From Deltaproteobacteria bacterium (lineage in GTDB: Bacteria; Myxococcota; XYA12-FULL-58-9; JAFGEK01): a stretch of 47,225 nt of DNA. The first letter of the stretch is position 1, and every line of letters starts with the position of its first letter. The translations under genes and the position numbers were made by a program. The notes beneath the pieces were generated by a model, which saw nothing but the letters and a program-made list of their open reading frames with translations, was not told where the DNA came from and made no database searches. Location: positions 1-47,225 of the forward strand of contig JAFGEK010000077.1 of NCBI GenBank assembly GCA_016931625.1, read 5' to 3'. Of this stretch, positions 17,846 to 27,200 are shown piece by piece.

Positions 17846-18547
17846 ATGGTACGTATTGAAGGCAGTGGAATATCTACTCAACTAAATCCATTCGGGCCGA
17901 ATTGGAATACTCCCAAAGTAGATAAAGCCGCCACAGTTGCACAGCAAGTTCAAGCAAAACTTTTTGGTCATACCAAACCAGCTTTGCTCGACCCTGCAAA
18001 TTTCCCGGAGTTAGCTGCTATGATAGCGCAGCTTTATCGCTACAAACGCAAACTCGCAGTAATAGGCGGCGATGAAGACGAAGATTATATTATAGTATTG
18101 GCGGATGGCACTATTGGCATGATTGACGAATTTGGGGTGATCTACCTTGGTGCTAAATTGTTACACGATTTTGGCGATAAACTTGATGTAATCGTTGGTG
18201 TATTAGCGCACGAAATAGGGCATCGGCCAAAGCGTTGGCAAGATTACATCAGCGATCAAGAATTAAGCCAAGAACAGATTGAAGAATTATGTCGTCACGA
18301 AGAAACGCGTGCTGATATTTTTGCTGGCAAAGCTTTGGCTGAATTAGGATTATCTTGCGAACCACTAATTGAATTTTTGCAAAATATTGAAGATAAACCG
18401 CACCCAGAATATTTTGAAGCTAAAGTGCGGGGCGAAGTAATTCGTGAAGCTTTTTCAAATCGTTCATGTCGAGTTGAAAATCGTCGTAAAACCTTCCCAG
18501 AATTCGACCGTATGACTTCACCTAAGGGTCATTTGGGTGAGGTGTAA
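17846..18547 (+). CDS. putative zinc metalloprotease (HExxH), no signal peptide
   Basis: A 233-residue protein with the zinc-protease motif in VLAHEIGHRPKRW (about residues 123-135) and a downstream EETRADIFAGKAL (about residues 152-164), a pairing seen in M48-like gluzincins where the second Glu is the third metal ligand. Unlike M48 membrane proteases it has no transmembrane segment and no signal peptide. The N-terminus is polar (GSGISTQLNPFGPNWNTP). A short propeptide-like region precedes a strand-rich part (DEDYIIVLADGTIGMIDEFG). It is transcribed away from the toxin-antitoxin pair and toward two low-complexity genes. It may be cytosolic or exported by a non-Sec route. Substrate unknown. 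Confidence 0.7.
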   Translation: MVRIEGSGISTQLNPFGPNWNTPKVDKAATVAQQVQAKLFGHTKPALLDPANFPELAAMIAQLYRYKRKLAVIGGDEDEDYIIVLADGTIGMIDEFGVIYLGAKLLHDFGDKLDVIVGVLAHEIGHRPKRWQDYISDQELSQEQIEELCRHEETRADIFAGKALAELGLSCEPLIEFLQNIEDKPHPEYFEAKVRGEVIREAFSNRSCRVENRRKTFPEFDRMTSPKGHLGEV

Positions 18548-18559
18548 CTTTGTGTTTAA

Positions 18560-19174
18560 TTAAGATATGCCATTACGGCGTTGGTCTTCAGCCGCATTTT
18601 CTTGAGCATTAGTATTGTTATCTGCTGGCGCGGCATTGCCTTGCATTTGAATGCCCGCTGCCGTTGAACCGCTGCTTGCGTTAACCCCACCAACACCTGA
18701 TGCTGCGTCTTTATTTTGATCTTGTTGATTCAACTCTGCAGCAGTGGGTTCATTATTAGTTGGACGAAAAGCATTAGTATAAGCCCAATCAGCGGCATCG
18801 GCAGCTTCTTTGGCAGCGCGGTCTAGGTCTTTTTCAAAAGACCAGTTTGTCGGATCTGCGCCGCAGTCATTCGTCCATTTATTTGAGTTGGCTGCATTAT
18901 CCAAAGCTTTTATGGCATCGTCATTTTGTTGGGTATTAGCTTCTTGTGTTGCATTAGCAGCCTGCATTTGCGAGTGCGCTTGATACATACGCTCTAGCTG
19001 ATGTGCAACTTCGTCTTGTTTTTCTTCGCTTTTTTTGACCTGATCAGCACCGGTTACTGCTGCGCTTGCAATGCTGTCATCGTTAGTTATTTGGCTGTTA
19101 TTATTGTTTGGTTGCTGCAATGCAGAGGCAGCAACTTGTGCTGAAAAATCACCGACTGAATTGATATTACTCAT
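18560..19174 (-). CDS. low-complexity Asn/Gln/Ala-rich protein of unknown function
   Basis: I do not recognise this 204-residue protein. It lacks a signal peptide and transmembrane segments. The sequence is rich in Asn, Gln, Ala, Asp and Ser, with a predicted coiled-coil stretch near residues 45-80 (KKSEEKQDEVAHQLERMYQA) and a helical DLDRAAKEAADAADWAY part. A good ribosome site (GGAG, seven bases before ATG 19174) supports expression. It follows the 119-residue gene on the same strand by 26 bases, so they likely share an operon. Its composition recalls secreted needle-, filament- or effector-type proteins of contact-dependent secretion, but that is only a compositional impression. Confidence 0.55.
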   Translation of the reverse strand: MSNINSVGDFSAQVAASALQQPNNNNSQITNDDSIASAAVTGADQVKKSEEKQDEVAHQLERMYQAHSQMQAANATQEANTQQNDDAIKALDNAANSNKWTNDCGADPTNWSFEKDLDRAAKEAADAADWAYTNAFRPTNNEPTAAELNQQDQNKDAASGVGGVNASSGSTAAGIQMQGNAAPADNNTNAQENAAEDQRRNGIS

Positions 19175-19200
19175 AAATATTCTCCAAAGGTATTTATAAC

Positions 19201-19560
19201 CTAAGCTTTCGCCGGGCCCGAAGGTGGCGCTAAATTTCTAAGTGACATTACCCGACCGCCAGTTGGTTGAGAGCTATTTGTGGTTGATTGAGGATTAGCT
19301 AATGAACGAATTGCATTATTATTTGCTTGGTCATTACCAACTTGTTTGGCAGTTTCACTTTTTTTATCTGCTACGTACTGCTTAGCCATTATTACTGCTT
19401 TATTTAATAATTCTTGTTTTTCAAGAAAAGGTCTGAATGGGCCACCTGCTAAAATGACTGCTAATAATTGTGGAGTAGATTGTGGATTTTCATCGACAAT
19501 TTTTTGTATAGAATTAAATAGCATTTCGTAATTTTTTTCAGTCGACACATGTATCTCCAT
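19201..19560 (-). CDS. small hypothetical protein with disordered tail
   Basis: A 119-residue protein of no recognised family. The first 75 residues are predicted helical (MLFNSIQKIVDEN, LLNKAVIMAKQYVADKK); the rest is Asn-, Ser- and Pro-rich. There is no signal peptide. ATG 19560 lies within a poorly placed AGG context; GTG 19548 has GGAG six bases upstream and would give a 115-residue product starting VSTEKNYEM, which I consider equally likely. It is upstream of the low-complexity gene and divergent from the methyltransferase, whose longest reading would overlap its start. Confidence 0.5.
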   Translation of the reverse strand: MEIHVSTEKNYEMLFNSIQKIVDENPQSTPQLLAVILAGGPFRPFLEKQELLNKAVIMAKQYVADKKSETAKQVGNDQANNNAIRSLANPQSTTNSSQPTGGRVMSLRNLAPPSGPAKA

Positions 19561-19611
19561 CTAAGATATACCTACCCACAACACTATCTGTTGGGCTGCT
19601 ATAAAAGCATA

Positions 19612-20400
19612 ATGATACTGTCGCCAAGCGAGGATAGCAATTTGCAAAAATCAAAGTTTGATAAAAAACCGCACAAATCACTACTTGCGCATGTAATTTG
19701 CGCTGACGCATGCCTAGAGAGCGCCTATGTAGAAGTTTTACAAGGCAAAAAGGCCGATTTATTACTTACCGATCCCCCATATTGCCTGCTAACCCGTAGA
19801 CGTAAACATGGAGATTTACGTGACCCTAAAGGGCGAAAAATAGACCGCGCACCTGTAGTACGTTTTGACACGGTGCGTGATTACACGAAATTTACTAAGA
19901 CTTGGCTACCTTTAGCAGTTAAATATATTAAAACAACATCACCACTTGTGATTTGGACAAATTTTTTAGGTCGCGCTGTGATTATAAAGGTTGCAAGTGA
20001 ACTTGGCTATAATCACTTGTGGGGAGAATTTATTTGGGCCAAACGTACTACAAAAAATACTGGCAGCGAACAACTGTTACGTGTTTATGAAACCGCGTTA
20101 GTTTTAGGTTGTCAACCATCAGTATCACTAAGCCCAACTGATCATGCACAAGCTTGGGCGGTAGTAGCTGGTTACGATGACGATGGTGAAGCAACGCTTT
20201 ATGGTAATCATCCACATCATAAACCATTTAGTGTGCTCGAACCTTTATTGCGAAATTATTCTCAACCAGGTGATTTGATCCTTGACCCATTTGCAGGCAG
20301 CGGTTCGATTGCGGCTTCTGCATGTAGATTAAATCGTTACGCAGCCACAATCGAGTTAGAGAACGAGTGGGTAGATAAGGTAAAATTACGTCTGCGATAG
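19612..20400 (+). CDS. orphan beta-class DNA methyltransferase
   Basis: A 262-residue SAM-dependent N6-adenine or N4-cytosine methyltransferase. The catalytic motif IV TDPPYCLL is near residue 53 and the SAM-binding motif I LDPFAGSGSIAASA is near residue 224. Motif IV before motif I is the beta-class order. The segment between them (LVIWTNFLGRAVIIKVASELG; WGEFIWAKR) fits the family. No restriction endonuclease or specificity gene lies nearby, so it is an orphan or regulatory-type enzyme; its recognition site cannot be read from sequence. I favour ATG 19612 over ATG 19549, which would overlap the divergent gene. The Cys in the DPPYC tetrapeptide neighbourhood is not unusual. Confidence 0.85.
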   Translation: MILSPSEDSNLQKSKFDKKPHKSLLAHVICADACLESAYVEVLQGKKADLLLTDPPYCLLTRRRKHGDLRDPKGRKIDRAPVVRFDTVRDYTKFTKTWLPLAVKYIKTTSPLVIWTNFLGRAVIIKVASELGYNHLWGEFIWAKRTTKNTGSEQLLRVYETALVLGCQPSVSLSPTDHAQAWAVVAGYDDDGEATLYGNHPHHKPFSVLEPLLRNYSQPGDLILDPFAGSGSIAASACRLNRYAATIELENEWVDKVKLRLR

Positions 20401-20418
20401 CAACACTGTAGCTTGTAT

Positions 20419-20919
20419 TTATCGTTTTAATCGGGGTCCCGAAGGTTCGTGGTAGCCGCTTACGCTTATGCCATTATTACAGATAATTTTAATATGGGTA
20501 CGCTCGGTTCGATTTACCGTTATATTAGCAGTTTGCTGTAAATGAGGCATTGCTGTAGCCGACAAACAAAAGAATGCTGCCATTTCTTCATCTGCAACAT
20601 GACCTCGATGTTTACGTCGGTCAAGACCGCCAAAACGATAGGAATTATAGCGACTCCAAGAAAATAAACTTAAAGTTATGGTTAATCCTAAAGCACCTAA
20701 CAAAGCGAAGTATGCTAAATTGTTAAATCCTTCAAGTTCTACCATATGCAAATAGGCTAAATCCCATCCTACATACCAAAGACCAATTGCTAATAGTGGT
20801 CGTAGTGCTACTAACCAAACAATAGTTGCAAGAATAGTTAATAGGCGTTCAGTTGAACGACGTAAGTGCGAAAGTTTATATGGAACATCAATAATTAGCC
20901 CATCAGTTTCTTTCATCAT
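20419..20919 (-). CDS. pgaD: PgaD-like subunit of PNAG synthase
   Basis: PgaD is a small inner-membrane partner that, with PgaC, makes poly-beta-1,6-N-acetylglucosamine under c-di-GMP control. This protein has two transmembrane helices (TILATIVWLVALRPLLAIGLW and LAYFALLGALGLTITLSLFSW) followed by a soluble tail. The frame runs back to 20967, but ATG 20919 is the better start: GGGAGG lies ten bases before it, overlapping the pgaC stop, and the gap is seven bases. At 166 residues it is a little longer than E. coli PgaD. Similarity in this family is low, so the call rests on topology and on being the last gene of the pga operon. Confidence 0.75.
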   Translation of the reverse strand: MMKETDGLIIDVPYKLSHLRRSTERLLTILATIVWLVALRPLLAIGLWYVGWDLAYLHMVELEGFNNLAYFALLGALGLTITLSLFSWSRYNSYRFGGLDRRKHRGHVADEEMAAFFCLSATAMPHLQQTANITVNRTERTHIKIICNNGISVSGYHEPSGPRLKR

Positions 20920-20926
20920 CAGAAAC

Positions 20927-22153
20927 TTACCTCCCAAAGCCGCGATCAGGGCTTGTCCATACCGCACTCTTTTGGCGATTTTTAAACAGGGCTTTAGGAA
21001 AAGCAGCGATGGTTACAAAACAATTAATCACCCAGTAAATAGCGGGATACCACAAAAGCCAAATTGATAACTTGCTAAGGTGTTTATCATAACGACGATC
21101 AATACCAATACCAACGGTTAATTGTACTAAGCAAACTGTGGCAATAATTATTCCGGTCCAGCCTGGGATCATTGTACGAACAATTATAGACTGAGGTAGG
21201 TTAATAAAGAAACCGGCTAGCCATAATAATAGAGTAACTAAAAAACTATAACACCAACATAAACTTAATACATATTCAGTATAGATAGGCCAAATGCGAC
21301 GGTTGTGCCAACGAAACATGTCTTTGCCGTATTTTAACAATACTTCTATGCCGCCTTGAGCCCAACGTAACCTTTGACGCCATAGTCCACGTAGCATTTC
21401 AGGCATGAGGATCCAGCATAATGCTCTTGGCTCATAACGAATATCCCATTTGGCAAGCTGTAATTTCCAAGATATATCGATATCTTCAGTTACCATATTG
21501 TTTGACCAAAAACCGACATCTAATAAGGCACGTTTGCGAAAGGCAACAACTACACCTGAAACCGTAAAAACTTTTCCGATAACCCGTTGAGCGCGTTTTA
21601 TCATACCTATGATAGAAGAGAATTCGGCAACTTGGATTTTAGCAATTATGGTGGTGCGATTGCGTACTCGCGGATTTCCGGTGACTGCCCCAACACGTGG
21701 GCCTGCAAAATGAGAAAGCAACCATGGTAGTGCTTGGGGATCTAAGAGAGCATCCGCGTCAATACATACAAGATATTCACCGCGACTAGCTATGGCAGCC
21801 ATTGTTAAACCAACGGCTTTACCTTGATTGGTTGCTAGAGTAACAACACGCAAGCGTGGATATTGTTGTTGTAATATGGTTAATAATACAGCGGTGCGAT
21901 CTGTACTAGCATCATTAATGGCGATGACTTCATAATTTGGGTATTCTTGTTGCATTGCCGCATTGATAGTTTCATTTATTGAGGCTTCTTCATTGTGACA
22001 AGGTATCAAAATTGAAACTAAGGGATTGCCTTCTATTTTTGGGGGCTTTTTTTGTCGGTCCATGCGAAAAATAATAAAAATACAGGCACCAGCAATCCAA
22101 ACGAATGACATTAATAAAGGATAAAAGAAAACAAAATTAAATAACCATTCCAT
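20927..22153 (-). CDS. pgaC: PNAG synthase glycosyltransferase PgaC
   Basis: A processive family 2 glycosyltransferase polymerising N-acetylglucosamine from UDP-GlcNAc. Motifs in order: VSILIPCHNEE, the DxD-type CIDADALLDP, TGNPRVRNRTTI, EDIDISWKLQ, and the QRLRWAQGG motif of hyaluronan/chitin/PNAG synthases. Membrane helices lie at the N-terminus (about 8-28) and at the C-terminus (several from about 300). The length of 408 residues is near the 441 of E. coli PgaC. It follows pgaB by 81 bases and precedes pgaD by seven. All catalytic residues appear intact. Confidence 0.95.
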   Translation of the reverse strand: MEWLFNFVFFYPLLMSFVWIAGACIFIIFRMDRQKKPPKIEGNPLVSILIPCHNEEASINETINAAMQQEYPNYEVIAINDASTDRTAVLLTILQQQYPRLRVVTLATNQGKAVGLTMAAIASRGEYLVCIDADALLDPQALPWLLSHFAGPRVGAVTGNPRVRNRTTIIAKIQVAEFSSIIGMIKRAQRVIGKVFTVSGVVVAFRKRALLDVGFWSNNMVTEDIDISWKLQLAKWDIRYEPRALCWILMPEMLRGLWRQRLRWAQGGIEVLLKYGKDMFRWHNRRIWPIYTEYVLSLCWCYSFLVTLLLWLAGFFINLPQSIIVRTMIPGWTGIIIATVCLVQLTVGIGIDRRYDKHLSKLSIWLLWYPAIYWVINCFVTIAAFPKALFKNRQKSAVWTSPDRGFGR

Positions 22154-22234
22154 GTTTTCACCAACGATTTAGCATGGCATCTTGATATTGCCGGTGTGTT
22201 TTAATAGGTTAAAGTTTTTTAGGCTACGCATGGT

Positions 22235-24196
22235 TTATCTTTGATTTCGTTTGAATGGAAACGTTTCAGTGCTCATATATTCATGTATTGCGTGTTGGTT
22301 CGGGCAATCATCAAATACATTATCAGGGTAATAGGCAATATTGTGCGCTCCAGCCGAAATCAATGTTTGCATCCATTTACGTATTGTATTTTTGTTAATA
22401 CATTTATCATTATGCCAATCAACGGTTTGTAGCTTAAATACAGTTTTGTCTATGCCGTCTTTAGTGTTCTGCGCAATTTGTACTAGTTGTCGGATCCATT
22501 TGTTTGGCTTAGCAACTTTTTCCATGAACGGATAAGTCATAACTACTACATAATCGTATGCTTTGATACTTTTTAGATAATTCTGCGCAAACCAAGCTTC
22601 GCTTTCAGGGTTAAGTAATACAGGGGCATAAATGGTGCGTGCTGATAATGCTAATGGGCGATTAGTACGAACGGTATTAATTAGTTCTTGTGTCCAATAA
22701 ATTAATTGTTGGGTTTTAGCCGATGTCCATTGTTGCTGCTGTTTCAAATTTAGCTTGGGTATATGGTTTTCGCTTAGTTTTTGACCAATTATTTTGTTAA
22801 GAACATTTAAAGCCGCAGGATGATAGTCTTCATGATCTGATAGATAAGCATCATCTTGAAAAAGAATGCCGTCAATTTTCGCTGCATACGATAAATCGTT
22901 GTATAGAGTTTTCACCTTTTTTAATGCCTTTTCATCAAATGGTGACAATCGCAAATACTCAGTTTGCACGGGTCGAATTTTGTTATTTACTAATTCACGT
23001 ACACGAGACTTAATAGTGAAATCACTATCCGGAAAAATAATTGCTAAGCTAGGCATCCAGGCGTAAACACGAATGCCACGTATTTGTAAAGCGCGCATTA
23101 CAAAACTGAATAAATCGGCCTTCATTGGCAATACACTATTTGGAAAGTAAACTTCTGAGACTACACCATCTCCATCTTGATCAGAGAATGCCTGTAAATA
23201 TACGCTGCTGGGTTTAATTGAGACTATGCGTTCAATAAAATTGTCGATATTTTGTTTTTGCTTGGCTGGATCTTGGTCATAAAGCAAATCTAGATCAGCA
23301 TGAATGATACGTGTAGAAGTTTTTATTATCTGATGAGGGACAACACCTCCGGCCCAGAATTCTCGTGCAAACTGATCAATTGGAGTGTTCCCACTTAGCA
23401 TATGTCGTGGTACTTCATATAAATGCTCAAGATCTCCTAATCCATCAAATAGAAATGCATCTGCATTAAAAATCATAGAAAACCCGAGACTTTTTGCTTG
23501 TTCAATAGCCATTTGGTTATATTCACCATATGGCCAAACAAGTACCCGTGGTGTAATTGCGAGTTTTCGTTGCATCATAGAGATTGAACTACTTAAGTCT
23601 TGCTTAATTCGTTGTTGATGTTCTTTAAGCGTTTCGTAGCGGTTTAGATTTGATAAATATTGGTGTGAAATAACTGCAGCAGCAGTGCTACCTTGTGGAT
23701 TAAAGGTTAGAGCTTTATGCATGTCATGACTATGACTGGCTATCTCAATTAATCCACTGTCACGTATAACTTGCAAATCTTCCCAAGACAATAAAGTATT
23801 ATTTTCGCAATCAGCAGTGAGCGTCGTGCCTACCCAAGAAGTCACCACCGCAAGTACCGCAGGGATCCGATAAGTTTGAAGAATTGGTAAAACATTTTGA
23901 CGAAAACTTGAGCAGCCATCATCAAAAGTTAATAAAACCGCATGCGATGGTAGGGGTTGCTCACCAGATTTTGCTTTGAGTATATCATCAACAGAAACAA
24001 AATGAGCTCCATTGCCACGCATATATTCTATTTGTTGTATGAAATTATTTATCGGTACAGCACCGCTGCCATTGGTAGCTCGTAGGGGTATATCATGATA
24101 GCAAAATGATATAAAACTTTGTGATGCTTTTGCTGGTGTTTGAGTGATAGCAGCTAAGAAAATAGTAAATGATAAAGATAATAATTTTTTAGTCAT
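22235..24196 (-). CDS. pgaB: PNAG N-deacetylase PgaB
   Basis: PgaB removes a fraction of N-acetyl groups from the polymer in the periplasm, which is needed for export through PgaA. The N-terminal polysaccharide deacetylase domain has LLTFDDG at residues 88-94 and SHSHDMH near residue 184, the metal ligands of NodB-type enzymes. The C-terminal half (about 310-640) is the glycoside-hydrolase-like domain (VYAWMPSLAI; DGILFQDDAYLSDHED) that binds PNAG. The signal peptide ends near TPAKA-S with no lipobox Cys, unlike the E. coli lipoprotein. It starts nine bases after the pgaA stop. At 653 residues it is close to E. coli PgaB (672). Confidence 0.93.
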   Translation of the reverse strand: MTKKLLSLSFTIFLAAITQTPAKASQSFISFCYHDIPLRATNGSGAVPINNFIQQIEYMRGNGAHFVSVDDILKAKSGEQPLPSHAVLLTFDDGCSSFRQNVLPILQTYRIPAVLAVVTSWVGTTLTADCENNTLLSWEDLQVIRDSGLIEIASHSHDMHKALTFNPQGSTAAAVISHQYLSNLNRYETLKEHQQRIKQDLSSSISMMQRKLAITPRVLVWPYGEYNQMAIEQAKSLGFSMIFNADAFLFDGLGDLEHLYEVPRHMLSGNTPIDQFAREFWAGGVVPHQIIKTSTRIIHADLDLLYDQDPAKQKQNIDNFIERIVSIKPSSVYLQAFSDQDGDGVVSEVYFPNSVLPMKADLFSFVMRALQIRGIRVYAWMPSLAIIFPDSDFTIKSRVRELVNNKIRPVQTEYLRLSPFDEKALKKVKTLYNDLSYAAKIDGILFQDDAYLSDHEDYHPAALNVLNKIIGQKLSENHIPKLNLKQQQQWTSAKTQQLIYWTQELINTVRTNRPLALSARTIYAPVLLNPESEAWFAQNYLKSIKAYDYVVVMTYPFMEKVAKPNKWIRQLVQIAQNTKDGIDKTVFKLQTVDWHNDKCINKNTIRKWMQTLISAGAHNIAYYPDNVFDDCPNQHAIHEYMSTETFPFKRNQR

Positions 24197-24205
24197 AACC
24201 TGACA

Positions 24206-27200
24206 TTAGAATGATGCTTTTGCTTCAGCTGCAATCGCCCATTCATACTCATCCTTTCCTGAGTAAGATTGTCTTGCGAAGTTGCCGCTAAAAGTTATTT
24301 CGCCACGATATGCAAAATGATGAGTTTGTGCATATCGCATACGCCAACGTTCATTTATATCATAACCATGTTCTTTTTGAATGCCTGCAGTAACTGAGAT
24401 AAAATCAACAAGTTTGTAATCACGACTTTGCAACCAAGTATGTTCAATTTCTGGGGTAATAAGTATAGTCCAATATTGTCTTGGTGCATAATATGCTGGG
24501 TCAATAAGACTTGCATGGCTTATGTCGCCTTCAAGGCGAGCAAACAGTTTTAGATCACCGCTAGCAAAAATACGATTTAATATAGAGGCATTGCTATTAT
24601 AAATGTAATTTCCATCAGTAAGTATCAAACTTGTTGCTGCTATTTCAGCTGAAAATAACTCACTATGACGATATTTACCAGAAGCCGTAAATAATTGAGC
24701 ATCAACACCAGCCAGAATGGCTTTAGGTGGCAAAGACCATGTGTTGGTGTCAGCTAGTAAAATAAAAGATAATTCATCGAGTGGTGCATACTCAGCTTCT
24801 AAAATTATACCGAATTTATTTTTTGGTACTATAGTTGAGGCAGCAGCTGATAATTTAATATCTACCGTAGGATTAGCAAGTATACCAAGCGTAGCTTTTT
24901 TTCGGTCAGCACTATGATTTTGTGCAGTTTCTTGTTTTAATCCAGCGGTAGCGGCGATAGAGATTTTGGAGCGTATAGGTTGATTTACACCAACCGTAAT
25001 TTGTAAACCACTTAATTCATTATTCCCAAAAGATGCCTTTGAAGTAGTATATACTTCAGTTAATTTATCTAAGCTAAGACGTCGATCAAGATTTTGTGCC
25101 TGCCGATTATCAGGGTAAAGCGTTTGCAATTTTTGTGATATTTGTAGAGCTTTGTCTTTTTGCCCACGTTGAGCTAGTGAATCAGCGTAACCTATCAGTA
25201 ATCCCAAATCGTTTGGGTGAGCAGCTACCGCAATATCAAAATCCAGCAGAGCTTGGCGTTGCCAACCGCGATATTGATGTGTTTGCGCAAGACCTAGCAA
25301 AGCTGCGCTATTGCGTGGAGCTTTAATTAACATATCTTTAAAGTAAGTTTCCGCTTCAGCTAACTTATCTTGGCTTATTAACCACCAGCCACGTTCAGCT
25401 ACTACGGATGCTTTATCCCAATTAGGATAATAAGCATGGCGAAATTTAAAAAACGAAGGTACCTCTGTATCTAAGCTATTTAGCAGATCTTCTATCTCTG
25501 TATATCGCGACAACTGAAATAAACAATTTAATTGTGCTATTTTTAATGTATAGTTTTTCGGATAGAAACCGTTATGTTGTTGCTGCAGGCGATTCTCAAG
25601 TTGACGATATAGTTTTAGGGCAGTCTCTGGTTGTTCAAGTTCAAAATAAGCATCGGCTGCAGCTCTTAAGGCAGTAGAATCAAAATCAACCCCTAGCCGT
25701 TGCATGTCTTCATACTTAGAGATTGCTAATTCATATTGTTGCTTAACTTGATAAGTCACCAGCGCGGCACTTCTTGAAGTAATATTAATTCTGTCAGTTG
25801 CAAATGTTTGCATTAATGGTTCAGCAAGTGCACTATTGCGCCACGAAAGATGCTGGAGGGCTTCTTGTTGTGATAGGGTTGCGAATAATTCTTGTGGTTT
25901 TTGTACCTCGTTAGTCGATGAAAGCTCTTCGCGAACAACACTTACAGCATATAAACGAAGCAAACTACGCTGTCGACCAATTAGTGCATCATCATTATTA
26001 GGTAAATATTGAAGAGCTGTCGTATATATGTTAACAGCGTCTAGGTTACGACCAAGAATTTCACACAAATTACCTAGTCTAATCAGTTGCTCTTGTTTAA
26101 AGTTATTGTTTCTCAATATTTCATCAATAGTGTTATTTGCTTGCAGTTTTTTGTCAGCAAGAATTAAACCTTCAATAAGTCCCAATAACACATCATTTGT
26201 TAGAGTGTGTCGTATGGCATAGTCATGCATTGATGTTATCTGCATCGCTTTATTTATTAGATCCGCTGCAATAGTATTTTCTCCAAGTTGCATTAACACT
26301 GCTGCCTGACCCAGCATAGCTTCAGCATCTTTGGGATGATTAATTAGATAATTCTGATACTGCTCATTAGCTTGATGCCAATTATGTTTATATAAATTTA
26401 AATCGGCAGTTAAAAGTTGTTTCCATGTAGCTGTAGATGGCAGGGTATTAACAAAGTTGCGTGCTTCTTCTAAATTATTTTGCGCTAAAAAGCTATGCAT
26501 AACTGCCGAGGCCGCAAATTTTTGCTTTGGAGATAAAGCTAGCCATTTTTTTGCATAAACTAAAGCGAGGTCGTAGTTTTTTCTTGCGATATTAGCCTTA
26601 CAAGCAAAAGAAGCTGCCGCAACTGAACCAGGCATTGTCTCTGTTAATAATTCACCAAGTTCTGCGGTCTCTTTAAAGTGTTTAGATATATAGAGTAATG
26701 CTGCATAATCAAGTAGAAACTTTTTGGTCTTAAAGGTAATATTTTTTTCAGAACGTATCTGAGACAACGATTGTTGAAGAGAACCATTATAAGCTAATTT
26801 TATAGCCTGCAAATGATTGGCAGATTGCCATGAAAAAGATTTAAACCATTGAGGTTCTTCCTCATGGTCAATATTGTGATTTAGCTGGCGAAATCCAAGT
26901 GCAAAAAAATACTCAGCTTCTTTCTTTAATAATTTTTGATAGTTTTGTAATGCGTCAAGATTATTTTTATTTCGCAATAAAGTGTTAACATATAATGACA
27001 ATGCTTCTTGAGGATGATGTGTCGCTTCATAAGCTCGTGCGATACTAGATATTACGTAGTATTTTAAATGTTTGTTTGTTGGTAATGATTCAAATATCTC
27101 GATGGCGTCAAGATATTTTTCTGCCCAAGTGTTTACCACGATTAAATCTTGAGCTAATTCTAATTTGCCTTCTTTTTGCCACAAAGAACGCAGTTCAGCA

